NCBI GenBank assembly: GCA_963807225.1
Contig: CAWEAD010000008.1
Span: 682,001 to 746,000, forward strand
Direction: 5' to 3'
Source: JAGVGT01 sp963807225
GTDB taxonomy: Bacteria; Desulfobacterota; Desulfobulbia; Desulfobulbales; JAGXFP01
DNA length: 64,000 nt
Shown here: one piece after another, positions 1 to 8,330 of the stretch
How positions within the stretch are numbered: the first letter of the stretch is position 1
How the letters are laid out: every line of letters starts with the position of its first letter
Made by a program: the position numbers and the translations under genes
The notes under the pieces: model-generated
What the model saw: only the letters and a program-made list of their open reading frames with translations
Databases searched by the model: none
Told to the model about the DNA's origin: nothing

Positions 1-776
1 TGGAGATAGCAGGGCTCACAGAAACGTTGCATGGGCGAGAGGTCGGACTGCATCAACCGCAAGGCCGAGGAGACCTGGACATGGCCGATACGGATGTCGT
101 GGGTTGCCAGAAGCGTCAGCGAATCGGCCGGATGCTCGTATTGCAGGGCCTGGTGGCAGCAGTCGTAGCAGACGGTCAGAAAATGACGCAGGTTGGGAGG
201 CAGCTCCAGTCGGTCGAAAAAATCGACCAGTTCCCTGGTGGTTTCCAGGAGGCAGCCCGGTTCCGGTTCGAGGGCCAGGGTGATCTCCTTACCGGTGGTT
301 TGGGCCAGATGGTCCAGGAATTCCAGGGCCCGGCGGAGATTGGCAATGGCGACCGGCAGCTCGGCGGCAGTGACCACCCGGCGAAAGCCCACCGGTACCG
401 TGGAGATCGAGCCCCGCCGGCCTTCGGGCAGCCAACCGGCCAGCAAGGCGGCCAGCCGTTTGGTATAGGCCAGCCGTTCGGGATGGCGCCAGTCGGGCAG
501 GTAAACCGACTCCTTCACCGGCACATGGTGGAAGGCGCCGAAAGGAAACCCGTTGACGGTGGCGACGAAGCAATCATTGTCCTTACACCAGTCATGAAAC
601 GCAGCCGCCCGCTCCGGCTCTGCCCCGGCGGCAGCCAGCCCTGAAAGCCTCAGGCCGATTGGAAAGGAGGAGTCGGGTGAAACCGCCGCCTTGACGACCG
701 GTACATATCGATAGACATTGGCCACGGTCTCTTCCCAGGTTTCGGCCGGATGAATATTGGTGCAATAGGTCGGCAT
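1..776 (-). CDS. eboE: EboE-like TIM-barrel protein, 3' end cut by window
   Basis: The protein reads leftward from ATG 776-774 and stays open to the window edge, giving about 258 residues without a stop. It begins MPTYCTNIHPAETWEETVAN, which matches the start of the EboE metabolite-traffic proteins, members of the xylose-isomerase-like TIM-barrel superfamily. Further in it has ALEPEPGCLL and a DCCHQALQYEHP segment, the kind of acidic and His residues that bind metal in this superfamily. Its ATG overlaps the TGA of the dehydroquinate-synthase homologue (TGATG), so the two are translationally coupled. In other bacteria and algae the ebo cluster is tied to export or modification of small metabolites; the substrate here is unknown. 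The C-terminus lies outside the window. Confidence 0.75.
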   Translation of the reverse strand, partial: MPTYCTNIHPAETWEETVANVYRYVPVVKAAVSPDSSFPIGLRLSGLAAAGAEPERAAAFHDWCKDNDCFVATVNGFPFGAFHHVPVKESVYLPDWRHPERLAYTKRLAALLAGWLPEGRRGSISTVPVGFRRVVTAAELPVAIANLRRALEFLDHLAQTTGKEITLALEPEPGCLLETTRELVDFFDRLELPPNLRHFLTVCYDCCHQALQYEHPADSLTLLATHDIRIGHVQVSSALRLMQSDLSPMQRFCEPCYL

Positions 777-2014
777 CAGCGTCCGGAACCGCCGGACGCC
801 GTAAAACTCTCCTGCCCGCCGACCCGGCCTCGATCTGTTGCGCCGGTCAGGGGTTGGCTGACCATCATGCGCCGGCGATGACGATCGGCCACCAGGTCGA
901 TACAATAGTGCATCCGGTCCTCGGAAATGACGTTTGTTTCATGCAGGCAGCCAAGTCCGGTAAGCAGAGGAATGGTCAGTTCGCCGCCCAGGTGTTCCCG
1001 GAATTCGCAGAGTGCCGTCTTGATCTCAAGTTTCCGCAGGGCCGGATGGTAAAGGGTGAGCCCCAGATCCTCCAGGGTGGAAAGGATTACCTCGGCCGTG
1101 TCCGCCGGCAGCAGGCCGATCTCCCGGGAATAAAGGGTGTCGAGTCCGATGCCGATGGCCACCGCCTCGCCGTGATTTAGAGCACCGCCGCTGATCTCTT
1201 CCAGTTTGTGGGCGGACCAGTGGCCGAAGTCCAGGGGACGTGAGGAACCGAATTCGAAGGGGTCACCCTGGGTGCCGATATGTTCGATATGCAGTTCGGC
1301 GCAACGGCGGATCATCACTTCCAGACATTCAGCTTCAAAGAGTGCCAGCCGGTGGCGCCGCTCATGCAGGTAAGCGAAAAATATTCGGTCCTTGATCAGG
1401 GCCACTTTGACCGCTTCGACAATACCGGCCCGCAACTCTCGCTCCGGCAGGGTATCCAGGAAGGTGAAATCGTTGATCACCGCGTAAGGCGGGGCGAAGG
1501 TGCCGAGAAAATTCTTACGGCCGCGGAAGTTGACGGAGTTCTTGACCCCGACCCCGGCGTCGTTCTGCCCGAGCACGGTGGTGGGTACTCGGATCAGGCG
1601 CAGCCCCCGGTGGGCGGTGGACGCCGCAAAGCCCACCGCGTCGAGGACGGCGCCACCGCCGATGGCCAGGATAAAGGATTGCCGACAGAGGTGGTGCTGT
1701 TCGATAATTCCATGCAACCGGGAGACGGTATCAGGGTCGTTCTTGCAGCTTTCTCCGCCGTTCACCACCACGGCCGGTGCCACCGGTTCCATAACCCCGG
1801 CATGGGCCCGGGCGTAGTCCGCGAGCTGCCGCACCAGATCCGGTCCGGTATGCAAAACTCCCGAATCGATACAGGCCAGGAGCCGGTGGCGGCCGGAACC
1901 GGACCGGGCCAAGAGTTCGGCCAGGATATTGTTTTCCGGTTTGAACAGGTCGCGGCAGAAGACTACCGGAAAGGCATAGTTTATAGAGAAACGTTGTTCT
2001 ATGGTCTGGTGCAT
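776..2014 (-). CDS. eboD: EboD-like 3-dehydroquinate synthase family protein
   Basis: This 412-residue protein belongs to the dehydroquinate synthase/sugar-phosphate cyclase fold. Visible features are AIGGGAVLDAVGFAAST (the Gly-rich NAD loop), RVPTTVLGQNDAGVGVKNS, GIVEAVKVALIKD, and the metal-site region with DFGHWSAHKLE and LNHGEAVAIG. Cyclases use NAD and a divalent metal to close a seven-carbon ring. Coupling to EboE on the same strand argues for the ebo cluster rather than aroB of the shikimate pathway. I chose ATG at 2014 because a GAGG Shine-Dalgarno lies just upstream; two GTG codons immediately before it are alternatives and would add two residues. About 285 bases without a gene separate it from the ABC-F gene. 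Confidence 0.8.
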   Translation of the reverse strand: MHQTIEQRFSINYAFPVVFCRDLFKPENNILAELLARSGSGRHRLLACIDSGVLHTGPDLVRQLADYARAHAGVMEPVAPAVVVNGGESCKNDPDTVSRLHGIIEQHHLCRQSFILAIGGGAVLDAVGFAASTAHRGLRLIRVPTTVLGQNDAGVGVKNSVNFRGRKNFLGTFAPPYAVINDFTFLDTLPERELRAGIVEAVKVALIKDRIFFAYLHERRHRLALFEAECLEVMIRRCAELHIEHIGTQGDPFEFGSSRPLDFGHWSAHKLEEISGGALNHGEAVAIGIGLDTLYSREIGLLPADTAEVILSTLEDLGLTLYHPALRKLEIKTALCEFREHLGGELTIPLLTGLGCLHETNVISEDRMHYCIDLVADRHRRRMMVSQPLTGATDRGRVGGQESFTASGGSGR

Positions 2015-2305
2015 CACCACCTCAGTTGCTCTGTGACGATGGAATAATCCTCGCAGCGGTCCAAACTGTCTCGAAATGCAGCCTTAATAAGCGCCGCCCG
2101 TCCCTGATCTTCAACTTCTCGTCCGGCGACAGGGTGGAGCGGCGACCGGAAAAGATCCACGGGTGTTTCCTCTGGCGCCCACCGGAGAATTAAAGGAACT
2201 TATTTACCTTATCAAAGACAGGGTCGAATGCAAAGCTCGTAGCGAGGCAATGAGACTACCAGTCAATCCTGTAGGAAGTTTGCGGCGTCACTCAGGCAAT
2301 TTTAC

Positions 2306-3928
2306 TCATGCCTTGCCCGACTTTTCAAGGTAGTACTGGTAATTGCCCTCGTAGATGCGGAGTTCGCCGTGATCGATTTCGAAGACCCTGGAGACCAGAG
2401 CCCGCAGGAAGTGGCGGTCGTGGCTGACCAGCAGGACGGTGCCGGTGAATTTGCGCAGGGCCTGGAGCAGGGTTTCCCGTGACTGGATATCGAGATGGTT
2501 GGTGGGCTCATCCAGAATCAATAGATTCAAGGGGCGGGCCAGCAGTGAGGCCAGAACCAGTCGGCTTTTCTCGCCGCCGGAGAGGCTGGCGACCTTCTTG
2601 TCGACCTCTTCGCCCCGGAAAAGGAAGGCGGCCAGCAGGTTCCTGATTACCCCGATATTGGCCTGCGGCAGCACCCCTTGCAGGGTGTCGAAGACGGTCA
2701 GCTTCGGGTCCAGCACCTCCATGGCGTGCTGGCTGAAATAACCGAGGTTGACGCCGGCTCCCAGGGTGACGCTGCCGGAGCTGGGCTCGGTCTTGCCGGC
2801 CAGGACCTTGAGGAAGCTCGATTTTCCGGCCCCGTTGACGCCAACCACGGCGATTTTCTCCTGGCGCCTGATCATCCCGGAGACTCCGCCAAACAAGGAT
2901 TTCTCACCGCCATCCGGCCGCGGCCAGATCTTGCCCAGTTTTTCCAGCCTGATCACGTCGTCACCGCTCCTGGGCGGTTCGCCGAATTCGAATTTACTCA
3001 CCTGTTGCTCGGGTGGCAGTTCGATGCGCTCGATCTTGTCGATCTTCTTGACCCGGGACTGGACCTGGGCAGCGTGCGAGGCCCGGGCGGCGAAACGGGC
3101 GATGAACTCCTCTTCCTTGGCCAGCATCTCCTGTTGGCGGCGATGGCTGGCCAGCAGCTGCTCGCGGCGGATCTCCCGTTCGCGCAGGTAGAAGTCGTAG
3201 TTGCCGTTGTAAGTGGTGACTGACTGGTTGGCGACTTCGACGATCCGGCCCACCAGGCGGTTCATGAAGTCGCGGTCGTGGCAGGTCATCAACAGCGAGC
3301 CCTTAAAGTCGTTGGCCAGCCAGTTTTCCAGCCAGACGATGGACTCCAGGTCCAGGTGGTTGGTGGGTTCGTCCAGCAGCAGGACATCGGGGTTGATGGT
3401 CAGGATACCGGCCAGACCGATCCGCATCTTCCAGCCGCCGGAAAATGATTCCACCGGCCGGAGATAATCGTCCGGGCCGATCCCGAGCCCGGTCAGTACC
3501 GCCTGGGCCCGGGATTCCAGGTCGTAGCCGCCGCGATGCTCGAATTCCTCGACCACCGTGCCGTAGCGGACCAGGAGCGCGTCCAGTTCCTCCGGCTCCA
3601 TGGCTTCGCCCATGGCGGTCTCCATCTTCCGCATCTCTTCGCCCAGCGCCACGGTACGGGCCGAGGCGGACATCACTTCCTGCAGGGCCGAATGGCCGGA
3701 CATCTCGCCGATCTCCTGGGAAAAATAGCCGATCACGGTGGAGCCGGGACGGCTGACCTCGCCCTTGTCGGGTTGCTCCTCGCCGGTGATCAGCCGGAAG
3801 ATCGTGGTCTTGCCGGCCCCGTTCGGTCCGACCAGGCCGGTGCGGGTATTGGGCAGGATCTGGAAACTGGCGTCCCGGAAAAGAATCTGGGGGCCATGCT
3901 GGCGGGTGATATTATTGACATGAATCAT
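2306..3928 (-). CDS. ABC-F family ATPase (Uup/EttA/YheS type)
   Basis: This 540-residue protein has two ABC cassettes and no membrane segments, the ABC-F plan. The first cassette has Walker A GPNGAGKT at 34-41, signature SFSGGWKMR at about 161 and Walker B LLLDEPTNHLD at about 183. The second has Walker A GVNGAGKS at 363-370, signature SLSGGEKSR at about 448 and Walker B LILDEPTNHLD at about 470. Between them, residues 240-310 form the charged helical linker typical of ABC-F (YNGNYDFYLREREIRREQ), which in known members reaches the ribosomal P/E site. The likely role is ATP-dependent relief of stalled or antibiotic-bound ribosomes in the cytoplasm; the exact subfamily cannot be fixed by eye. 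The gene stands alone, with no resistance genes beside it. Confidence 0.93.
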   Translation of the reverse strand: MIHVNNITRQHGPQILFRDASFQILPNTRTGLVGPNGAGKTTIFRLITGEEQPDKGEVSRPGSTVIGYFSQEIGEMSGHSALQEVMSASARTVALGEEMRKMETAMGEAMEPEELDALLVRYGTVVEEFEHRGGYDLESRAQAVLTGLGIGPDDYLRPVESFSGGWKMRIGLAGILTINPDVLLLDEPTNHLDLESIVWLENWLANDFKGSLLMTCHDRDFMNRLVGRIVEVANQSVTTYNGNYDFYLREREIRREQLLASHRRQQEMLAKEEEFIARFAARASHAAQVQSRVKKIDKIERIELPPEQQVSKFEFGEPPRSGDDVIRLEKLGKIWPRPDGGEKSLFGGVSGMIRRQEKIAVVGVNGAGKSSFLKVLAGKTEPSSGSVTLGAGVNLGYFSQHAMEVLDPKLTVFDTLQGVLPQANIGVIRNLLAAFLFRGEEVDKKVASLSGGEKSRLVLASLLARPLNLLILDEPTNHLDIQSRETLLQALRKFTGTVLLVSHDRHFLRALVSRVFEIDHGELRIYEGNYQYYLEKSGKA

Positions 3929-4038
3929 GGATTCTCCGCGAAAAAAAGGCGGAACTTAGCAGAATTGACCGGAAGTTGGAAGAGGAAAATGGCATGATGG
4001 TTGAGGTGTTTTCCCAGTCGGAGGGAGAAAAACTTATT

Positions 4039-4154
4039 TTGTCGACATTGCGAGCGTAGCGAAGCAATCTCGCCTTATTCAATATTCAATAAGTATAGAT
4101 CGGAGTCTCCTGAGTCGCTTACCTGCTTGGTCGTGCTAGCGCTCCTCGCGATGA
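4039..4154. repeat. REP/MITE-like inverted-repeat element
   Basis: The left end reads CGACATTGCGAGCGTAGCG and the right end, reverse-complemented, reads CGTCATCGCGAGGAGCGC, so the element is bounded by imperfect inverted ends about 20 bases long with about 75 bases between. The family with ends like GTCATTGCGAG is widespread in intergenic DNA of many bacteria (established knowledge). It contains no ORF. A weaker relative (GTAGCGAGGCAAT) is present near 2236. The element lies in the 388-base gap between the ABC-F gene and the thioesterase; nothing else was seen in that gap. Confidence 0.55.
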
Positions 4155-4317
4155 CGTATTCTTGAGTTTTTCTACCTCCTGCTATTTAAGAAATAATATT
4201 GATGGGGTTCAAGCGGCCGTTTGGGTAAAATTGATAGTCGGCCGGATGATGCGGGAGTCGTCTTCTTATCCACAATTATTGCTAAACAACCGGAAGGGAT
4301 TGATTCAGGTGACCGTA

Positions 4318-4692
4318 ATGAAAATCAAAGGTGCGATCGAATTTGAGATCACCGAATATTCCGCCGACCGGGTAGTGGCCGAGATGCCGGTTCGGGCCGA
4401 GCTGTTGAATCCTTATGGGGTGGTCAACGGCGGGGCCATCCTCTGGCTGGCCGATGTTACCGCCAGCATCCTGATCATGGGCGAAGTGCAGCCAACCGAG
4501 GGTATGAAGGGTTTTCCCTTGGCGATCAACCTCAACGCCAATTTCCTCGGCAACCAGCGTAAGGGTACCTTCACATCGGTCGCCACCCTGATTAAGCGAG
4601 GCAAGACCCTGAGCGTGGTGCGGACCACGGTGACCGGGTCCGAAGGCAAGCTCATCGCCGAAGTGACCACCAGCCATCTCTTGTCCAAATAA
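4318..4692 (+). CDS. PaaI-type hotdog-fold thioesterase
   Basis: This is a 124-residue single hotdog domain, the normal size for PaaI/YbdB-type acyl-CoA thioesterases. The diagnostic stretch is NPYGVVNGGAILWLADVTAS at about 28-47, where the usual HGG is replaced by NGG, followed by the beta-strand pattern of the fold (LNANFLGNQRKGTF, TLSVVRTTV). It should hydrolyse an acyl- or aroyl-CoA in the cytoplasm; the substrate cannot be told. The reading frame is open 156 bases further upstream, but the added residues look non-coding. ATG 4318 has AGGTGA six bases upstream and fits the family length, so I used it. Confidence 0.85.
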   Translation: MKIKGAIEFEITEYSADRVVAEMPVRAELLNPYGVVNGGAILWLADVTASILIMGEVQPTEGMKGFPLAINLNANFLGNQRKGTFTSVATLIKRGKTLSVVRTTVTGSEGKLIAEVTTSHLLSK

Positions 4693-5104
4693 TCCGCCGG
4701 CGCATTCCGGCAGATTGTCCTGATCGCATCCGCAATCTCTTTTTCCAACTACCAAGGGGATTTTCCTTTTCATCCTTCCCCCACTTTACCAGCGTCGAAT
4801 CAGGCCTTGGCCGCAGTCTGCGCCGCTTCCGGTTTCTATCCAGTGGCAATATCGTCTGCTCGATACTAGTCACGCTAAAACCATGGCGATCCGGGCGCGG
4901 ATCTCAGGAGTATATCTCCGGCCGGATTGTCGTTAATTATTCGGCCCGGAAAAGGAATATCTAAAAAATCCTTGGAAATTAGTTGTTGAGAGTATGATAT
5001 TAAATATATCTAATATCTCAGAGCGGGAAACGAGAGTGCTTCCTGACGACCAAGGCAGAAATTTTCTTGAGTCCCTTCTCGATCAGCGCAAAGGCTTCCA
5101 ATAA
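4693..5104. other. 412-base gene-free stretch upstream of cheBR
   Basis: No credible ORF lies here on either strand; the short open frames lack ribosome sites and family-like sequence. The last 120 bases are AT-rich and carry the GATAT palindrome listed separately, so this is probably the control region of the CheB-CheR gene. Confidence 0.6.
4996..5017. promoter_or_regulatory. GATAT-N5-ATATC palindrome, upstream of cheBR
   Basis: GATAT (4996-5000), spacer TAAAT, ATATC (5006-5010) form a perfect inverted repeat; a second overlapping repeat pairs GATATTA at 4996 with TAATATC at 5011. It sits about 95 bases before the CheB-CheR start codon. The same half-sites with the same five-base spacer recur at 10289 and 12671, which is why I regard it as a candidate operator. 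Confidence 0.45.
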
Positions 5105-8041
5105 ATGCCTGATAAAAAAGAAAAGCATGGGGCCGATGAAGTTCCGGTAATCGGCATAGGCGCCTCCGCCGGCGGGTTGGACGCCCTGCAGAAGTTTTTC
5201 GATCATCTGCCGGTAAAGAGCGGAGCGGCCTATGTGGTGATCGTCCACCTCGATCCTGACCATGCCAGCCTCCTGCCGGAGTTGCTGCAGCGCCGGACCC
5301 GGGTTGAGGTGGTTTCGATCATTAGCGGCATGGCGATCCGGGCCGATTGTGTTTTCGTGGCGCCGCCGAATGTCGATGTCAGTCTGAGCGACAACTTCCT
5401 GCAATTGTCGCCCCCAGGCAAAACCGGGGGCTTGCGGTTGCCGATCGACAACTTCCTGATCTCCCTGGCCGGCAATAAAATGAATCTTGCCGCCTGTGTA
5501 ATCCTTTCCGGTACCGGTTCCGATGGTACCAAGGGGTTAAAAGCGATCAAGGAAGCCGGCGGGCTGGCCCTGATTCAGGATGCGACTTCGGCTAAATTCA
5601 GCGGCATGCCTCATAGCGCCGGCGCCACCGGCCTGGCTGACTTTATTCTGCCGCCGGAAGAGATGCCGGAAAAGTTGAGCAAATATTTCCAAGCACCGGT
5701 CCGGGGTATCGACACCGATCCCGAGTCGGACGATAACGATGGCACCATTCGCAAAATCAAGGCGCTCCTCCAAGACCGGACCGGCCTGGATTTTACCGCC
5801 TACAAGAACAAGACCGTCCTCCGTCGCTTCGAACGGCGGATGAAACTCAACGATCTCCAGGAACCCGCGCAGTATATCCGTTTGCTCAAGCAGAGCGATC
5901 TGGAGGCGGATAAGCTCTTCCATGATATTCTGATTGGCGTCACCAGCTTTTTCCGTGACCCGGAAGCCTTTGACTGCCTGAAACAGAAATTGCTTGCGGA
6001 AGTCCTGCCCCACTTGTCCGCCGACCGGCTGTTGCGGGCCTGGGTTCCGGGTTGTTCGGGCGGTGAGGAGGTTTATTCGCTGGCGATGATCATTCAGGAG
6101 TGCCTCGATGAACGAGGTAATGGGCAGGGGTTTCAGGTCTTCGGCACCGATCTCGACGAGCGGGCCATCGTCAAGGCGAGGGCAGGGGTATATCCCCTCA
6201 CCATCGCCGCCGATATCGAGCCGGAAAGGTTATCCAGATTTTTCGTCAAAGAGAAGAACGGTTACCGGGTCAAACGGGAGTTGCGGGAAACCATCATTTT
6301 TTCCACCCATAATATTCTCAAGGATCCGCCGTTTTCCAATCTCGATCTGCTCTCCTGCCGTAATCTCCTGATCTATCTTACCGCCGAAACCCAGAAGTCC
6401 CTGCTGCCGATTTTTCATTTCAGCCTGAAGCCCGGAAGACTAATGTTTCTTGGTACCTCGGAAGGGATCGGCCGCTTTTCCGAATTGTTCCAGCCGCTTT
6501 CCAAAAAATGGAAGATCTATCGTCGTCTTGAGGTGACGGATAACCTGCAATCGATTATCGGCCCGCTGAATAAACGCGTGTTCGCGAACCAGGCCGATTC
6601 TCAGATCATTGGTGATATTGATATGGAAAAACAGATCACGCTGGCGGAACTCACCAGCAAGTTTCTGGTCCGGAACTATGCTCCGGCCTGCGCGGTAATC
6701 AGCCGGAAGGGGGATATCCAATATATCCATGGCCATACCGGTAAATACCTGGAACCGGCGGCCGGACAACCGAACATGAATATCCAAGCCATGGCCCGCC
6801 AGGGGATTCAACTCGAACTGCGTGCTGCGATCAGCGCAGCAGTTGCTTCTGGGACCAAGGTCTGCAAGGAAGGAATCAGGCTCAGAGCCAACGGCAACAT
6901 CCAGCTACTGAACTTGACCGTACAACCCCTGGGCTCCGCCGGTTTGGCCGCGGATTTCCTGGTCGTGGTCTTCGAGGATCTGGCGGTAGCAGAGACACCC
7001 AAGTCTACAAAAAAGAGCGGACAGAAGGAGAGAGAGGTAATCGTCAAGGATCTGGAGCTGGAACTGGAAAAAATCAGCAAACAGCACCAGTCTGACATCG
7101 AGGAAATCGAGGCCTATAACGAAGAACTCAAATCCTACAACGAGGAGCTGCAATCCGCCAACGAGGAGTTGCAAAGCACCAACGAGGAACTGGAGTCATC
7201 CCGGGAAGAGCACCAATCCATGAATGAAGAACTGATGACGGTCAACGCCGAGCTGCAGGGCAAAATCGACGAGCTTTCAGATGTACACAACGATATGAGA
7301 AACTTTCTGAACAGCACCGAGATCGCCACCATCTTCGTCGACCAGAAACTGAATATCAAGCGTTTCACTCCCAGCGCGGTCAAGATCGCCAATCTGATCC
7401 CCACCGATGTCGGTCGGCCTTTGGCCCATGTGGTCTTGAACATCGATTATCCGGATCTGGTGGAAGTAACCGGCCAGGTTATCGATACCCTCAAGCCCCG
7501 GGAAATCGAAGTCAGTACCCGGACCGGAGAATGGTTCCAGCTTCGGGTACTCCCTTACCGCACCATCGATAATCTGATCAGTGGGGCAGTGCTGACCTTT
7601 TCGTCGATCGACACCCAGAAGAAGACCCAGAACCAACTGCAGGAGCTTAATCTCGAGTTGGAAATGGCCAGGAATTATGCCGAGAATATTATTGCGACGG
7701 TACGCGAGGCCCTGGTGGTTCTGGATGAATCGCTACGAGTCGTTTCGGCCAGTCGCGCCTTTTATGAAATATTTCAGGTCTCACCCGAGGAGACCATCGC
7801 CCGGTCGATCTATGAGTTGGGCAATAAACAGTGGAGTCTGCCGGAATTGAGGGCCTTGTTCGCCAAACTACTCAAGGAAAGCGCCACCTTCGAGGATTAC
7901 CAGGTCGAGCTCGATTTTCCCCGGATCGGCGTCCGGAAGATGGAATTGAACGCCAGACGCATCAAAGGCGGGGTTGGAGATCAAGATCTCAAGATCCTGC
8001 TGGCCATCGAGGATGTCACCGAGAAAGGGTCACTCGAATAA
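5105..8041 (+). CDS. CheB-CheR-PAS fusion protein without kinase
   Basis: This 978-residue cytoplasmic protein joins several signalling domains. Residues 14-190 are a CheB methylesterase domain with the catalytic triad visible as Ser21 (GASAGG), His48 (VHLDPDH) and Asp140 (TGSDGT). Residues 214-465 are CheR N-terminal and SAM-dependent methyltransferase domains (SFFRDPEAF, GCSGGEEVYS, FGTDLDERAI, CRNLLIYL). Residues 640-740 are a long Glu/Leu coiled coil with repeated NEEL units, followed by two PAS-like domains to the end. CheB lacks its usual receiver domain, as in other CheB-CheR fusions. Many family members end in a histidine kinase; this one stops after PAS. It probably modifies a chemoreceptor-like partner or acts as a sensor scaffold. 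No receptor gene is nearby. The start has only a weak ribosome site. Confidence 0.9.
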   Translation: MPDKKEKHGADEVPVIGIGASAGGLDALQKFFDHLPVKSGAAYVVIVHLDPDHASLLPELLQRRTRVEVVSIISGMAIRADCVFVAPPNVDVSLSDNFLQLSPPGKTGGLRLPIDNFLISLAGNKMNLAACVILSGTGSDGTKGLKAIKEAGGLALIQDATSAKFSGMPHSAGATGLADFILPPEEMPEKLSKYFQAPVRGIDTDPESDDNDGTIRKIKALLQDRTGLDFTAYKNKTVLRRFERRMKLNDLQEPAQYIRLLKQSDLEADKLFHDILIGVTSFFRDPEAFDCLKQKLLAEVLPHLSADRLLRAWVPGCSGGEEVYSLAMIIQECLDERGNGQGFQVFGTDLDERAIVKARAGVYPLTIAADIEPERLSRFFVKEKNGYRVKRELRETIIFSTHNILKDPPFSNLDLLSCRNLLIYLTAETQKSLLPIFHFSLKPGRLMFLGTSEGIGRFSELFQPLSKKWKIYRRLEVTDNLQSIIGPLNKRVFANQADSQIIGDIDMEKQITLAELTSKFLVRNYAPACAVISRKGDIQYIHGHTGKYLEPAAGQPNMNIQAMARQGIQLELRAAISAAVASGTKVCKEGIRLRANGNIQLLNLTVQPLGSAGLAADFLVVVFEDLAVAETPKSTKKSGQKEREVIVKDLELELEKISKQHQSDIEEIEAYNEELKSYNEELQSANEELQSTNEELESSREEHQSMNEELMTVNAELQGKIDELSDVHNDMRNFLNSTEIATIFVDQKLNIKRFTPSAVKIANLIPTDVGRPLAHVVLNIDYPDLVEVTGQVIDTLKPREIEVSTRTGEWFQLRVLPYRTIDNLISGAVLTFSSIDTQKKTQNQLQELNLELEMARNYAENIIATVREALVVLDESLRVVSASRAFYEIFQVSPEETIARSIYELGNKQWSLPELRALFAKLLKESATFEDYQVELDFPRIGVRKMELNARRIKGGVGDQDLKILLAIEDVTEKGSLE

Positions 8042-8330
8042 TGACTACCGACCGAATAGCCGGTGAGAAGCGGATAATTGTTTTAACTCGCCAAGGCTTG
8101 CGAATTGCCAGGCGGTGGTTGATGGTAAAGAGGCCAGCGTAATCCGGTCGGAACAGGTCCGGGAGCCTTTTCCGATGATACCCGTCTGTCTGAGTCCCTC
8201 ATCACAACCCCATACTCAGATCAGCAAGGAGAGGGGATATACCTTAAAGAAAAAATTGAAGGTTGCTGATAACGCCAAAAGTCACAAATAACTAATTCGT
8301 CAAGGCGAATCATCAAAATTGGTGAACAAG

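Noticed and set aside
27..644. 205-codon rightward ORF at the left edge
   Set aside because: It is the antisense shadow of the EboE-like gene, which has the recognisable protein sequence on the minus strand.
6712..6728. Fourth GATAT-N5-ATATC copy
   Set aside because: It lies inside the CheB-CheR coding sequence, where Asp-Ile codons readily give GATATC-like words, so I did not list it as an operator, though it matches the pattern.
8041..8142. 33-codon ORF starting in the cheBR stop (TAATG)
   Set aside because: It overlaps the stop codon in a coupling-like way, but the peptide is very short, basic and without family resemblance.
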